DNA from: an uncultured Paracoccus sp. | Lineage (GTDB): Bacteria; Pseudomonadota; Alphaproteobacteria; Rhodobacterales; Rhodobacteraceae | Direction of reading: 5' to 3' | Assembly (NCBI RefSeq): GCF_937873615.1 | Contig: NZ_CALMYP010000056.1 | Span: forward strand, 1-57,398 | DNA length: 57,398 nucleotides | In this document: positions 16,081 to 23,903 of the stretch, piece after piece | Position numbering within the stretch: position 1 is the stretch's first letter | How the letters are laid out: every line of letters begins with the position of its first letter | Notes under the pieces: generated by a model | The model's input: only the letters and a program-made list of their open reading frames with translations | What the model was told of the DNA's origin: nothing | The model's database searches: none | Translations under genes and position numbers: made by a program

Positions 16081-17903
16081 GCGAGACCCGCCTCCGGGGG
16101 AAGGTAGATCTGTGCCGACTGACTGGCTGCGAGGGCACGCGCGGCGGCGAGATCGGGTTCGGAGAATTGCGGTAATATCTGCGCAGATATCCTGTGGTGG
16201 ACCCGCCCGAACTTGGCCCGCCAGTCGACCTCGGTCAGCACCTTCCGCTGGTCCACAACGAAATCCAGAAACGCCATCAGCGCGGGAAGCTTGCGGGTGG
16301 TGATGACACCGTTGCGGCATTCGATGCAGCCCCAGAACGGCACCGGGCAGGCCTCGCCCGAGGAGGCGAACGGGCTGCTGTAGAAGCCGGAACAGCTTGC
16401 CAGCCACACATCCTGTTCGCCGGCCGGCAATGCCGGAACATCGGTCGCCAAACCCTGCGGAAAACCGGGCTGAGCCGAAGACGGAGCTGCCAAGACGTTG
16501 GCCTCGGCCTCCGGGGTCAACACGGTAGGCTGCAACGCGTCTTCGACAGCGTCCATCAACGCCTCGGCGATGGTAGCTTCGTGGATCGGCCGCAAGGCGG
16601 GAATGTCCCCATAGTGGTTCGCGGCAACCTCGACTGTATGTCCAACGGCAAACCGGCGCAGCTGACCGCCAGTCTTGCGATACCACGCAGCCTTGTGGGT
16701 CTTGCGCAAACGCGGGAGGCAGAGCTTCAACGGCTTACCATCATCATCCTGCAACCCGTGGCGTTTGACCCAGACCTTTCTAGCGGATTGCATCGGCAGA
16801 ACGACATCGGTCAGGCGGCCGCGGCAGTAATACGTGAAAAGCTGTTCGCTCTTGAGATGACCGCGCGCCGTCGCGGTCCACTGAATTGCGAGGCGCAGGA
16901 GGCCGCCCGGGGTGCCTGACCCTCCGTCCCGAACCCGCAGCCGCTTCCACTCGGCATGACGGGCGCGGCGCTTGCAATACTCGATCTCGACATAGCCGCT
17001 GGACGGGTTCTTGAGGCAGTCGGCACGCAGGGTCTTGATCGCCTCGATCTCGAGACCGGTCTCCAGCGACAGCAGAACGAACAGAGCAATCAGATCGCCG
17101 AGGAGCAGATGCCGCGTGCCATGCATCCAGTCGCTCAGCCCCTCATTCGAAATCCCTGCATAGTTCCGTGCCCCGTAGAGTTGACGAAAAAGGTCGTTCT
17201 TGACGGTAATGAAACCGACACGGTCGATCTCCGCGAAGGCGTCCATCTCCAGCCGGTCGATGCGTGTCTCGCACTCCTGTTTAAGCGCCGGACGGAATCG
17301 CTGCACGATCGCTGCAACATCGGCACGTGCGGCCGCCTTCAAGGCCACCCGGACACTGTCGCTGTAGGCATCGCGCGGGTGCGGTGGAACACCCGGGCGT
17401 GTACTGACATAGAATAATCGGCGGGAAGCCTCTTCGGAAAGGCGGCCTGGTTCGCCCGCATCCGCCAACCGCAGCAGCATCACTACATCTCCCATCTGGT
17501 GGCGGCGATGGTTGGGATGCTGCCCGCGCTCATCCATCCAGGCGTCGAAGCCTTCGATGGTAGCGACATCAATCTCGGCAAGCGCCTGTACGGATGAGTC
17601 TGTCGCATCGAGATAGCGCCAGAACCGATGGATGGCTTCGGCCAATGACATGGCGGTGCGGACGGTGCCGGCGGGGCCACCGACCTGACACGCCTGCCAG
17701 AGTGCTTGCGTGAAGGAACGCGCAAGCGAAGCCCGACCCGGCAAACGCGTCAGGTCCATCGTCGCGGTCCGTCCGGCCAGGGTAATCTCGAAACGGCCCG
17801 CGGCGATGGCACTGGCCGCGGCGGGGCCGGGATCGGGAAGGTGTTCGGGAAAGCTCGCCCTCCGTCCCGGGCGGGGATGAGCGACGCCGAATCTGCCGGT
17901 CAT
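16077..17903 (-). CDS. Site-specific tyrosine recombinase, second of trio (608 aa)
   Basis: About the size of Tn554 TnpB (around 630 aa). ETGLEIEAIKTLRADCL carries the box-I region. Box II reads LPRLRKTHKAAWY, where the usual first His is Pro but the Arg is kept. AVGHTVEVAANHYGD provides the late His and a candidate Tyr. A second cysteine-containing segment (CSGFYSSPFASSGEACPVPF, then GCIECRNG) suggests a zinc-binding element near the C-terminus. ATG 17903 overlaps the stop of the first recombinase. Catalysis is plausible but the box-II change makes this the least canonical of the three. Confidence 0.8.
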   Translation of the reverse strand: MTGRFGVAHPRPGRRASFPEHLPDPGPAAASAIAAGRFEITLAGRTATMDLTRLPGRASLARSFTQALWQACQVGGPAGTVRTAMSLAEAIHRFWRYLDATDSSVQALAEIDVATIEGFDAWMDERGQHPNHRRHQMGDVVMLLRLADAGEPGRLSEEASRRLFYVSTRPGVPPHPRDAYSDSVRVALKAAARADVAAIVQRFRPALKQECETRIDRLEMDAFAEIDRVGFITVKNDLFRQLYGARNYAGISNEGLSDWMHGTRHLLLGDLIALFVLLSLETGLEIEAIKTLRADCLKNPSSGYVEIEYCKRRARHAEWKRLRVRDGGSGTPGGLLRLAIQWTATARGHLKSEQLFTYYCRGRLTDVVLPMQSARKVWVKRHGLQDDDGKPLKLCLPRLRKTHKAAWYRKTGGQLRRFAVGHTVEVAANHYGDIPALRPIHEATIAEALMDAVEDALQPTVLTPEAEANVLAAPSSAQPGFPQGLATDVPALPAGEQDVWLASCSGFYSSPFASSGEACPVPFWGCIECRNGVITTRKLPALMAFLDFVVDQRKVLTEVDWRAKFGRVHHRISAQILPQFSEPDLAAARALAASQSAQIYLPPEAGLA

Positions 17904-19351
17904 CGGTCATCCGCCATGAGTTCGGCAGTCCAGCGGTCCGCTGCTGCGTCGACGAGTTCCTGCGCCTCGGCAAGGCTGTCGAGATAGATGTAGGTGCTGG
18001 TGATGTTCGTGTGGCCAAGGAGGTGTTGGAGATGGCGGAGCGGATCGCCGAGCATCTGGCGATAGGCGGCGCCGTGCGCGTCGGTCGGGTTAAAGATTGC
18101 GCCAACCTGTTCACGGATCAGCATCGACAGCATGTTGACCGCAAAGGTGTGCCTCAGCATGTGGGGCGTGACAGTAACATCGAGACCGAAGATCTGGCAT
18201 CGCTGGCTTGCCCTGCGAAAAGCAACCTCCCAGGTTCCGGACGACACGGGTTGACCACGCTCAGTGAGCCAAAGCGATGCGTGTTCAGGCATCCCATCAG
18301 GCGATCGCAGTAACCGTTGGCGGTCTTGCGGACGGAGCCTGGTCAGCGCGACGCGCCGACCGCTGCCATTGATGGCGTTGCAGCCATCAGATGACAATAC
18401 GAAGGGGACGACCGGAGGAGGCGGCGCCTTGGCGGCGGCAACGTGGCGCTCGATATCGCAATAATCCCCGATCAGCTTGAGCACACGGCGCGGCAACCGG
18501 ATGCGGCGCGGGCGTTCGCCCTTGGTGATCGCGCCCGGAAGATCGAAAAGAAGTATCCGCGGGCTGTCCGAAGTCAACCGAGGCAGTTCGTCGATGATTA
18601 GGCTACCAGCCTCACCGAGGCGCATCCCCGTTGTTACGAGCAGTTCCGCGAAGACGGCATTCCGCTCGCCATTGCGGCCGCGCCAGGCTGGGTCCTCGGA
18701 CCCGTCCGGCAATCTTCCTCTCAGGCCGATATCCCGGAACGCGAGGTAGCGGCCGATATCGACGAATTGCATGTCATGCCGACGTGCGGCACGTTCCCGG
18801 GCCCTGTTACCCTCGACGACCTTGGGCGCTCCCCGCCCATGACCATGACGAAAGAACTGGTCGTATCGAAACGGCGAGGATGCGATCAGGCCCTCTTCGA
18901 GCGCCCACCGATACAGTTTGTCAAGCGCCGCGATCGCCCTGTTCCAGCTGGATGCCGAAATCCGGAACGGTGCATCCGACAAACGCCGTGCATGGTGAAA
19001 CGCGATGACATCGTTGTAATCGGCACGCCAAAGCTGCTTGCCACCACGCCGTTCTTCCAGAAACCGAATCCAGACGAAGATGTCATGGGCGTAGGCGCGC
19101 AAACTGTGCCGCGAACGCACCCCCATGGTCGGACAGGCGCGAAAGAACCGGTTCACTTCATGCAAGTAGCTTCCGTCCCGATCCAGAAAGAACGGCATGC
19201 CATCCATCAGGCCGATCCTGCCAGCGGCCTCGGTCAAGGAAACGGAAAGATCGACCGGAACGCCTTCGACCGAAACGGGCGCGCGCAGCGCCGATCCGTC
19301 GGTGAAATAAAGCTGCGTCATCCATCCTCCAAAGGCGTTCGCGTCCAGCAA
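17900..19351 (-). CDS. Site-specific tyrosine recombinase, first of trio (483 aa)
   Basis: The first gene of the transposon operon. The N-terminal SAM-like DNA-binding region (SLRAYAHDIFVWIRFLEERR) is followed by a canonical catalytic domain: TTGMRLGEAGSLIIDEL (Arg I), TPHMLRHTFAVNML (HxLRHT box II) and LLGHTNITSTYIYLDS (His and Tyr). All key residues are present, so it should be active. The start is at ATG 19351, 165 bp from the element end. That end carries inverted-repeat motifs likely to be recombinase binding sites or the promoter. It is coupled to the next gene by ATGA. Confidence 0.85.
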   Translation of the reverse strand: MLDANAFGGWMTQLYFTDGSALRAPVSVEGVPVDLSVSLTEAAGRIGLMDGMPFFLDRDGSYLHEVNRFFRACPTMGVRSRHSLRAYAHDIFVWIRFLEERRGGKQLWRADYNDVIAFHHARRLSDAPFRISASSWNRAIAALDKLYRWALEEGLIASSPFRYDQFFRHGHGRGAPKVVEGNRARERAARRHDMQFVDIGRYLAFRDIGLRGRLPDGSEDPAWRGRNGERNAVFAELLVTTGMRLGEAGSLIIDELPRLTSDSPRILLFDLPGAITKGERPRRIRLPRRVLKLIGDYCDIERHVAAAKAPPPPVVPFVLSSDGCNAINGSGRRVALTRLRPQDRQRLLRSPDGMPEHASLWLTERGQPVSSGTWEVAFRRASQRCQIFGLDVTVTPHMLRHTFAVNMLSMLIREQVGAIFNPTDAHGAAYRQMLGDPLRHLQHLLGHTNITSTYIYLDSLAEAQELVDAAADRWTAELMADDR

Positions 19352-19516
19352 ACGACGCCCGCGACTCCAGTCGCGCTCAAACCGAAACGCCGCCAGCCCC
19401 GTCCCTACGGCCCTTTTGATGGAGAGCGGGCCGGGGCTGGCTCATCTCTCAATCCCAAGGCTCGGCATAACCCGAACCGTGCACAGGAATAAGACGCATC
19501 GATAGAGTCAGGATAA

Positions 19517-19522
19517 GGCATG
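19517..19522. repeat. GGCATG core duplication, left side of the transposon
   Basis: Partner of the copy at 13337-13342. The bases on the gene side continue GTGGCGCAG, which codes for the RHH of the DUF6915 N-terminal half. Confidence 0.75.
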
Positions 19523-19660
19523 GTGGCGCAGCGCCCGGTGCCGAAACTCCGCCAGAATGAGTTTCGAGGCGTCGAAGAACTCGTGAAGGGCGAGATAGTC
19601 CTCGACCGAGCCGCCCCATTTCTTCACCGAGGACAAGGCGTGGTGATACGGATGTGCCAT
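19517..19660 (-). pseudogene. DUF6915 gene, N-terminal fragment (interrupted)
   Basis: ATG 19660 opens MAHPYHHALSSVKKWGGS, then VEDYLALHEFFDASKLILAE and FRHRALRHHA, the DUF6915 N-terminus. After 48 codons the frame enters the transposon end and stops two codons later at 19508. The rest of the gene is at 13103-13336. The fragment starts 10 nt after the DUF6878 gene, so it was the second gene of that operon. Confidence 0.85.
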
Positions 19661-19670
19661 CGCCGCCCCC

Positions 19671-20165
19671 TCAGAAATCATGGGTGAAGAGTTCGGACGA
19701 CGTGAACCGCTCGTTGAACTCGAGATGGATCGACCGGGCGCGGGCGTCGATGCAGAATTCGCCATAGGCGCCGTCGTTGTTTTCCCAGCCGCCGTGGGTG
19801 TCGGAGAGAAGGTCGTAGACCAGGTCTTCGACGGCTGCCTCCAGCGTCAGGCGGTGCTCGATGGGCGTCCTCGTCTGCCAGTCGATCCCGGCGAAAATGA
19901 TCTGTGCGGCCGGAAGGCTGACGTGATGATCGGCATCATTGCGGGCATCGATGCTTTCGATCTGGCCGCTGTCGCCCGAGCCATCGAAACTGACGAGGAC
20001 ATGGGCGATGCCGGCAAGGCGCAGCCCGTCGAAGAGCACTTCCTTGTTCTGCGCGCGAAGCGTCATCTCCAAGGCGCTACGCTCGGCCTGTTCGGCCATG
20101 AACCGCGCCAGATCGGGCGCGATCTCGACCGGGGCCGCAGCGCGGCCGGGAAGGTGGATGGTCAT
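19671..20165 (-). CDS. DUF6878 family protein
   Basis: A 164-aa plasmid protein of unknown role. The family pattern is clear in VLVSFDGSGDSGQIESIDA, in LTLEAAVEDLVYDLLSDTHG followed by GWENNDGAYGEF, and in the C-terminal FNERFTSSELFTHDF. ATG 20165 (MTIHLPGR) is the conventional family start. A GC-rich hairpin (AGCCCGCC/GGCGGGCT) lies upstream and a GGAGATC binding site precedes the start. It heads the row of plasmid hypotheticals interrupted by the transposon. Confidence 0.8.
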   Translation of the reverse strand: MTIHLPGRAAAPVEIAPDLARFMAEQAERSALEMTLRAQNKEVLFDGLRLAGIAHVLVSFDGSGDSGQIESIDARNDADHHVSLPAAQIIFAGIDWQTRTPIEHRLTLEAAVEDLVYDLLSDTHGGWENNDGAYGEFCIDARARSIHLEFNERFTSSELFTHDF

Positions 20166-20307
20166 GTCTGGATCTCCGGGAGAGGGTGGAAGAGGGATAA
20201 GCCCGCCGCCGCTCTCTCTTTCCCCGGCGGGCTCCCCCTGCCCGCTCCCTTCTCGACCTCTCCCTTGCCGGACCCTTCGGTTCGGCACCGCTGCCCCCGA
20301 AAGGGGG

Positions 20308-20327
20308 TGAGGCGCTTGCGCGCCTCA
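20308..20327 (-). terminator. Hairpin overlapping the stop of the first mini-protein gene
   Basis: TGAGGCGC-TTGC-GCGCCTCA encloses the stop region of the gene ending at 20325, followed on the minus strand by CCCCCTTT. The paralogous gene at 37238 has the same arrangement. Confidence 0.5.
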
Positions 20328-20489
20328 TTGCCAGGGATCGATTTCCAGCGCGACGAGCGCCTCGTCGCCATCGTATTCATCGGACGGCATCGCCCCGTGG
20401 GTGCCGTCCCCGGCCTGAAACACGACGATCGCGACCATCAGCGTGGCGGCGAGGCTGGCGGCGTAAGCGGTGGCATCCTTCTTGGACAT
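20325..20489 (-). CDS. Single-pass membrane mini-protein (54 aa), paralog 1
   Basis: A 54-aa protein with MSKKDATAYAASLAATLMVA, a hydrophobic span of about 20 residues continuing into IVVFQAGDG, and an acidic tail DEYDGDEALVALEIDPWQ. It is paralogous to 37238-37402 (same length, about two-thirds of residues shared). One transmembrane helix with a cytoplasmic Lys-rich start and a charged tail is likely. The role is unknown. The long conserved leader before both copies suggests regulated translation. Confidence 0.7.
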   Translation of the reverse strand: MSKKDATAYAASLAATLMVAIVVFQAGDGTHGAMPSDEYDGDEALVALEIDPWQ

Positions 20490-20499
20490 GGGGTCGGCT

Positions 20500-20627
20500 C
20501 CTGTCTTTGGGGGCGGAGGACCATCCCCCGCGCAACAGGCGCCCGAAGTGTCTGACCGGATCTGCAATCACCCTCGTGCGTTCGGCCCAGTCCTTTCTAT
20601 TCGGGGCCGAATCCGCGAGGGCGGCAC
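20500..20627 (-). promoter_or_regulatory. Conserved structured leader of mini-protein paralog 1
   Basis: Next to the start (20500-20539), CCTGTT/GACAGG encloses GCGGGGG-AUGGU-CCUCCGC, and the AGGAGC binding site overlaps the outer 3' arm. Further upstream (20576-20627) GTGC/GCAC encloses TTCGGCCC/GGGCCGAA. Both modules recur before the paralog at 37413-37521 with base changes that keep the pairing. The rest of 20628-20960 holds no gene that I can see. Confidence 0.65.
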
Positions 20628-20960
20628 GCTCGCGTAGCCGACCCCCCCAGCCTGATGGGAAATCGGGGTTGAGTGTCGAAGAGACGGATCAGACCAAGGA
20701 CAGCGAATGGAAGCGGGGGATGGGGCTTTGACCCTGCGAGGAGCCCCGGCCCCGTCCGAGGATGCCCACCGCTCGCCAGCCTTGCCGCCACGCGGGTCGC
20801 GGAAGATCGGCGCGGTTCAGGCCGGAAAAGGAAAAACGGAACGCTGCACCAGATGACTACGGGCGGGCCTGCCCGCCACCTGGAAATCCCTGGCATCAGG
20901 TCGAAGCGCCGAACCCTTCGGCACCGCTTGCCTTCCGGCGGGGCCAGATGTTGCGTGGCC

Positions 20961-20991
20961 TTGGCAGGTGACATTATACGCCATATATGGC
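20961..20991 (+). promoter_or_regulatory. hipBA promoter with operator palindrome
   Basis: TTGGCA (20961-20966), 17 bp, TATATG (20984-20989). The -10 box lies inside GCCATATATGGC (20980-20991), a perfect 12-bp palindrome. HipB-type antitoxins repress their own promoters. Related palindromes occur after hipA at 22694-22738. Confidence 0.65.
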
Positions 20992-21026
20992 ATTATATCT
21001 TTATTAGATTGCCGCGTGAGACATCT

Positions 21027-21401
21027 ATGTCAAATCTGAGAGCCAATCGCTCCCTCACTGACCTCGGTCAGAACCTTCGTCAGGCGCGCCTCTCGCGCCG
21101 GTTTTCGATTGCCGAACTTGCTACCCGGGCCGATGTGTCCGAGCGCACGCTGATCCGATTGGAAAAAGGCGATCCGGGCGTCGGGATAGGCAATTTGGCT
21201 GCGGTTCTGGCGGCCTTGGGCAGCCCTGAAAGCCTTGCGGAGATCATGGCCCCGGAAAATGACCCTGTCGGCATGTCGCGCGCACTCGACGCTGTGCCGA
21301 AGCGCGGGCGCAGTTTCAAGGCCGGAAAGGCGACGATGCCTGCGGAGCGTGAACCCGTTGAAGCGGTGCCGAAGTCCGAGCGCAAAGGGATCTCCTTCTG
21401 A
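21027..21401 (+). CDS. hipB: HipB-like XRE-family antitoxin
   Basis: A 124-aa protein with an XRE helix-turn-helix (LGQNLRQARLSRRFSIAELA, then TRADVSERTLIRLEKGDPG), followed by an alpha-helix and a basic unstructured tail. It lies directly upstream of a HipA-type kinase and overlaps it by one base (TGATG), the usual antitoxin-toxin order. It would neutralise HipA and repress the operon through the palindrome in its promoter. ATG 21027 is chosen because the upstream part of the frame is unrelated and covers the promoter. The C-terminal tail is longer than in E. coli HipB (88 aa). Confidence 0.85.
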   Translation: MSNLRANRSLTDLGQNLRQARLSRRFSIAELATRADVSERTLIRLEKGDPGVGIGNLAAVLAALGSPESLAEIMAPENDPVGMSRALDAVPKRGRSFKAGKATMPAEREPVEAVPKSERKGISF

Positions 21402-22681
21402 TGGCGGATTCAGACCAACCTACCGTCCGCAGGTCGCGCACAGCTCCTGGCAAACAAGAGGCCGAGGTCCACCTTGGCCAGAGTCTGCTGCATGTCGGCA
21501 AACTGCGCTTCTCCTATGAGCGCGGTCGCCAGCATTCCGAATTCAGCTACAGCCCAAACTGGGTTGATGGCGACCCTGGATTTGCCCTTGCCCCCGATTT
21601 GCCCCTCGGCCTTGCGCCGTTCTTTGCATCGTCAGGGCGAAGCGGCGATCAGCGGGAAAGCCTGCCCGGCGTGTTTCAGGATGCCGCCCCCGACGCCTGG
21701 GGCCGCATGTTGATGGAGCGTCTGCACGGCGCGGGTCTGTCCGAATTCGACATGCTGACCCTGACGGATGACGCCACCCGCCAGGGCGCCTTGCGGTTCT
21801 GCGATGCACAGGGGCGGGTCATCACGGGCGACAGCGCTCCGGTCCCCCGTCTGATCGACCTTGAAGAATTGCGCAGCATCGCGGCCACCATCGAGCGGCG
21901 CGGCGAAGTGTCCAATGCTGCGCTGCGCCAGATGGCCGGGGCCGGGGGTTCCATCGGCGGGGCCAGGCCGAAGGCCAATGTCCTGGATGATGGCCAGCTC
22001 TGGATCGCGAAATTCTCCTCCGCGACCGATGCCAGCCCGGTCGAGCGCATCGAAGTGGCAACGCTCCAGATGGCACGGGAGGTCGGTCTGAACGCTCCGC
22101 AGGCGCGCCTGATGCTGGAGACGACCGACAGCCCGATTGCGCTGATCCGGCGGTTCGACCGCGAGGGACCGGCGCGCATTCCCTACATGTCGGCCCGGAC
22201 GGCCCTGCAGCGGCATGGGGCCGAACAAGGCGCCTATACCGAACTTGCCGGGTTCATCCAGCAACACAGCGACGATCCCCGCGCCGATCTGGCCGAGCTC
22301 TGGATGCGGATCGTCTTCACCGTTCTGGTGACAAACACCGACGACCACTTGAAGAACCACGGCTTTGTCTATGCCGGGGATGGTCAATGGAGCCTGTCGC
22401 AGCTCTTCGACGTGAACCCGCAGCCGGAGCGTCATCGACTGCTGAAGACGGCAATCATCGAGGGCGAGCCCTTCGAGGCGTCCATCGAGATGGCGATTGA
22501 GGCCGCGGAATTCTTCAGTCTCGCCGGACCCGAAGCGCGTGAAATGGCAGGCAAAATGGCACGCAAAATCCATGCGTCATGGCAAGCGATCATGCGACAT
22601 CACGGGGTAACGGATCGCGATCTTGGTCATCTTGCGCCAGCCTTCGAACATCGTGAGATGGAGAAGGCTTTGGCGCTATAG
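21401..22681 (+). CDS. hipA: HipA-family Ser/Thr kinase toxin
   Basis: A 426-aa protein with the HipA layout. An N-terminal lobe comes first (LHVGKLRFSYERG, then PGVFQDAAPDAWGRMLM, about residues 88-105). The Gly-rich loop GSIGGARPKA carries the regulatory autophosphorylated Ser (residue 184). The catalytic loop is NTDDHLKNHG (about 312-321), with the metal-binding Asp in FDVNP (about 337). All kinase residues are present. HipA toxins phosphorylate aminoacyl-tRNA synthetases or related targets, halting growth, and here would stabilise the plasmid. It is coupled to hipB by a one-base overlap. Confidence 0.9.
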   Translation: MADSDQPTVRRSRTAPGKQEAEVHLGQSLLHVGKLRFSYERGRQHSEFSYSPNWVDGDPGFALAPDLPLGLAPFFASSGRSGDQRESLPGVFQDAAPDAWGRMLMERLHGAGLSEFDMLTLTDDATRQGALRFCDAQGRVITGDSAPVPRLIDLEELRSIAATIERRGEVSNAALRQMAGAGGSIGGARPKANVLDDGQLWIAKFSSATDASPVERIEVATLQMAREVGLNAPQARLMLETTDSPIALIRRFDREGPARIPYMSARTALQRHGAEQGAYTELAGFIQQHSDDPRADLAELWMRIVFTVLVTNTDDHLKNHGFVYAGDGQWSLSQLFDVNPQPERHRLLKTAIIEGEPFEASIEMAIEAAEFFSLAGPEAREMAGKMARKIHASWQAIMRHHGVTDRDLGHLAPAFEHREMEKALAL

Positions 22682-22693
22682 GATCAGATTTAC

Positions 22694-22738
22694 TGCCGGA
22701 TACGGCACTCTAAATCACGAAGTTTGCCATATTTGGCA
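22694..22738 (+). promoter_or_regulatory. Two hip-type palindromes downstream of hipA
   Basis: TGCCGGATACGGCA (22694-22707) and TGCCATATTTGGCA (22725-22738) share the pattern TGCC(R)-N4-(Y)GGCA with the palindrome in the hipB promoter. They lie 12-57 bp after the hipA stop, so HipB may also bind behind its operon. Confidence 0.5.
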
Positions 22739-22768
22739 TACTTCTGAAGAGAAATGCATCAGAGCTTC

Positions 22769-22792
22769 GGCCCCGGTCATTTGACCGGGGCC
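22769..22792 (+). terminator. Rho-independent terminator after hipA
   Basis: GGCCCCGGTC-ATTT-GACCGGGGCC followed by TTCTGCTTT. It separates hipA from the convergent second DUF736 gene. The stem is the same as at 8019-8042. Confidence 0.75.
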
Positions 22793-22802
22793 TTCTGCTT
22801 TG

Positions 22803-23509
22803 GCGATCAGTCGCCGCGGCGGGTGTTGGGGCGGGACCAGATGAGGCTCGCGCCCTCGCCGTCTTCGTCATCGAAGAGGTTGGCGTAGATCGGGGCGGCA
22901 AAGCTCGGATCGTCGAGCTTCAGGCCCAGGTATTCGCGGCCCTCGTTCGATTTCTTCGTCCAGGCGGCGCCGATCTCGGCGCGACCGACCAGGACCCGGT
23001 GCGAGGGCGCGTTCTCGCCCGAAGCGCGCAGGTCGGGGACGAGGCGCACACCCTTGGCCTGCAGGCTGAGGGTGAAGATTTCGCCGGTGTATTCGGTGCC
23101 GGTCTTCTTGAAGGTGCCGATGGTCGCCATGATCTTTCTCCGTTTTCTCTCTGTTTCGGGCCCGCGTCCTTGCGGCCTCGATGGCGATCGAAGAGCCCGG
23201 AGGCGACCGATGGCGCACCCCCTCCAAGGGGGCTGGACAGCACAGGAGGAATTTTCTTGCCTCGCGAGGAATGACGGTGCCAACCCTCGGGGCCCCCATG
23301 CGACCTGTCGCATGGGGTGGGGGTCCGGCAGGGGAAGAAAGTTGTGACGACGCTGTTGCGCCAAAGCGGTCGAGGCGAAGACGTCCTTCGGGCAGATCAG
23401 CCCATCACCAGAGGCCGTTTGGACGCGGGCTGGGACAGAGGGGGAGAGGAGATCAAGGCGACCCTGAAGGCCTGTCAGGAAAGACAGGACAGACACCTCA
23501 GGCGATTTG
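22803..23509. repeat. 707-bp direct repeat, copy 2
   Basis: Identical to 8053-8759. It includes DUF736 copy 2, its upstream region and the 24-bp dyad (23294-23317). Sequence diverges immediately at both ends. Confidence 0.9.
22807..23130 (-). CDS. DUF736 family protein, copy 2
   Basis: Encodes a 107-aa protein identical to the one at 8057-8380. The same start, binding site and upstream region are present because the gene lies in the duplicated 707-bp block. The lack of any synonymous difference shows the duplication or gene conversion is recent. The neighbour on the 3' side is the convergent hipBA operon with its terminator; on the 5' side about 770 bp without a gene precede the MarR gene. 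Confidence 0.9.
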   Translation of the reverse strand: MATIGTFKKTGTEYTGEIFTLSLQAKGVRLVPDLRASGENAPSHRVLVGRAEIGAAWTKKSNEGREYLGLKLDDPSFAAPIYANLFDDEDGEGASLIWSRPNTRRGD

Positions 23510-23572
23510 GAACCCACGGCAAGCCTCAGTCAGCATGCGCATCCCCCTGCCCTGCCACCTCAGGACACTACC

Positions 23573-23790
23573 CGCTGCACTGGGTCTTGGCCCGCAAACT
23601 CGATGGCAAGAACACTGACGAGATCGAACGGGTGCCGTGACTGGGCCAATGGCTGGTCGATCCGAGATACTGCGTCGGGATGCACCCGCCCGAACCGGTG
23701 ATGATCCGACGGCGTGGATCTCCTCTAGTCCCCCTGCCCGGCCGCCGCGCCTCTGATCGCTCTGCAAAGACCCGTCGAAAACCCGGGTCG
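23573..23790. repeat. Diverged intergenic repeat family, copy 2
   Basis: The most diverged copy. It keeps CACTGGGTCTTGG, GGTGATGATCCGACGGCGTGG, GATCGCTCTGCAAAG and CCCGTCGAAAACCCGGG. No gene is seen between 23131 and 23903 apart from this element and the repeat that precedes it. Confidence 0.5.
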
Positions 23791-23903
23791 GTAGAGTTCG
23801 GTTTTGCCTATCATAACGAACGATGAGCCGGCTTCATCGCACGCCAATTCCACAGCGTTCCAGGTAAGCCAATGGATCGTAGCGACGATAGCTCCATAGC
23901 GGA

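Larger units (their letters stand above)
13343..19516 (-). mobile_element. Tn554/RIT-like transposon with three tyrosine recombinases and DUF6262
   Basis: The element is 6174 bp and carries four genes on one strand with ATGA overlaps and no cargo. Its ends read inward as TTATCTGGAC (13343 onward, plus strand) and TTATCCTGAC (19516 backward, minus strand), an imperfect inverted repeat. A second TTATTCCTG lies about 25 nt inside the left end. GGCATG flanks both sides. It splits a DUF6915 gene. The gene set resembles Tn554 (tnpA-tnpB-tnpC) and recombinase-in-trio elements, but I cannot assign a named family. Confidence 0.85.

Noticed and set aside
13343-19516. Cargo or resistance genes in the 6.17-kb transposon
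   Set aside because: Both end regions (13343-13498 and 19352-19516) are shorter than 170 bp and hold no open frame of note. The element carries only its recombination genes.
8053-23509. Composite transposon bounded by the two DUF736 repeats
   Set aside because: The repeats contain no transposase and no terminal inverted repeats. They are gene-sized direct repeats, best explained by duplication or homologous recombination.
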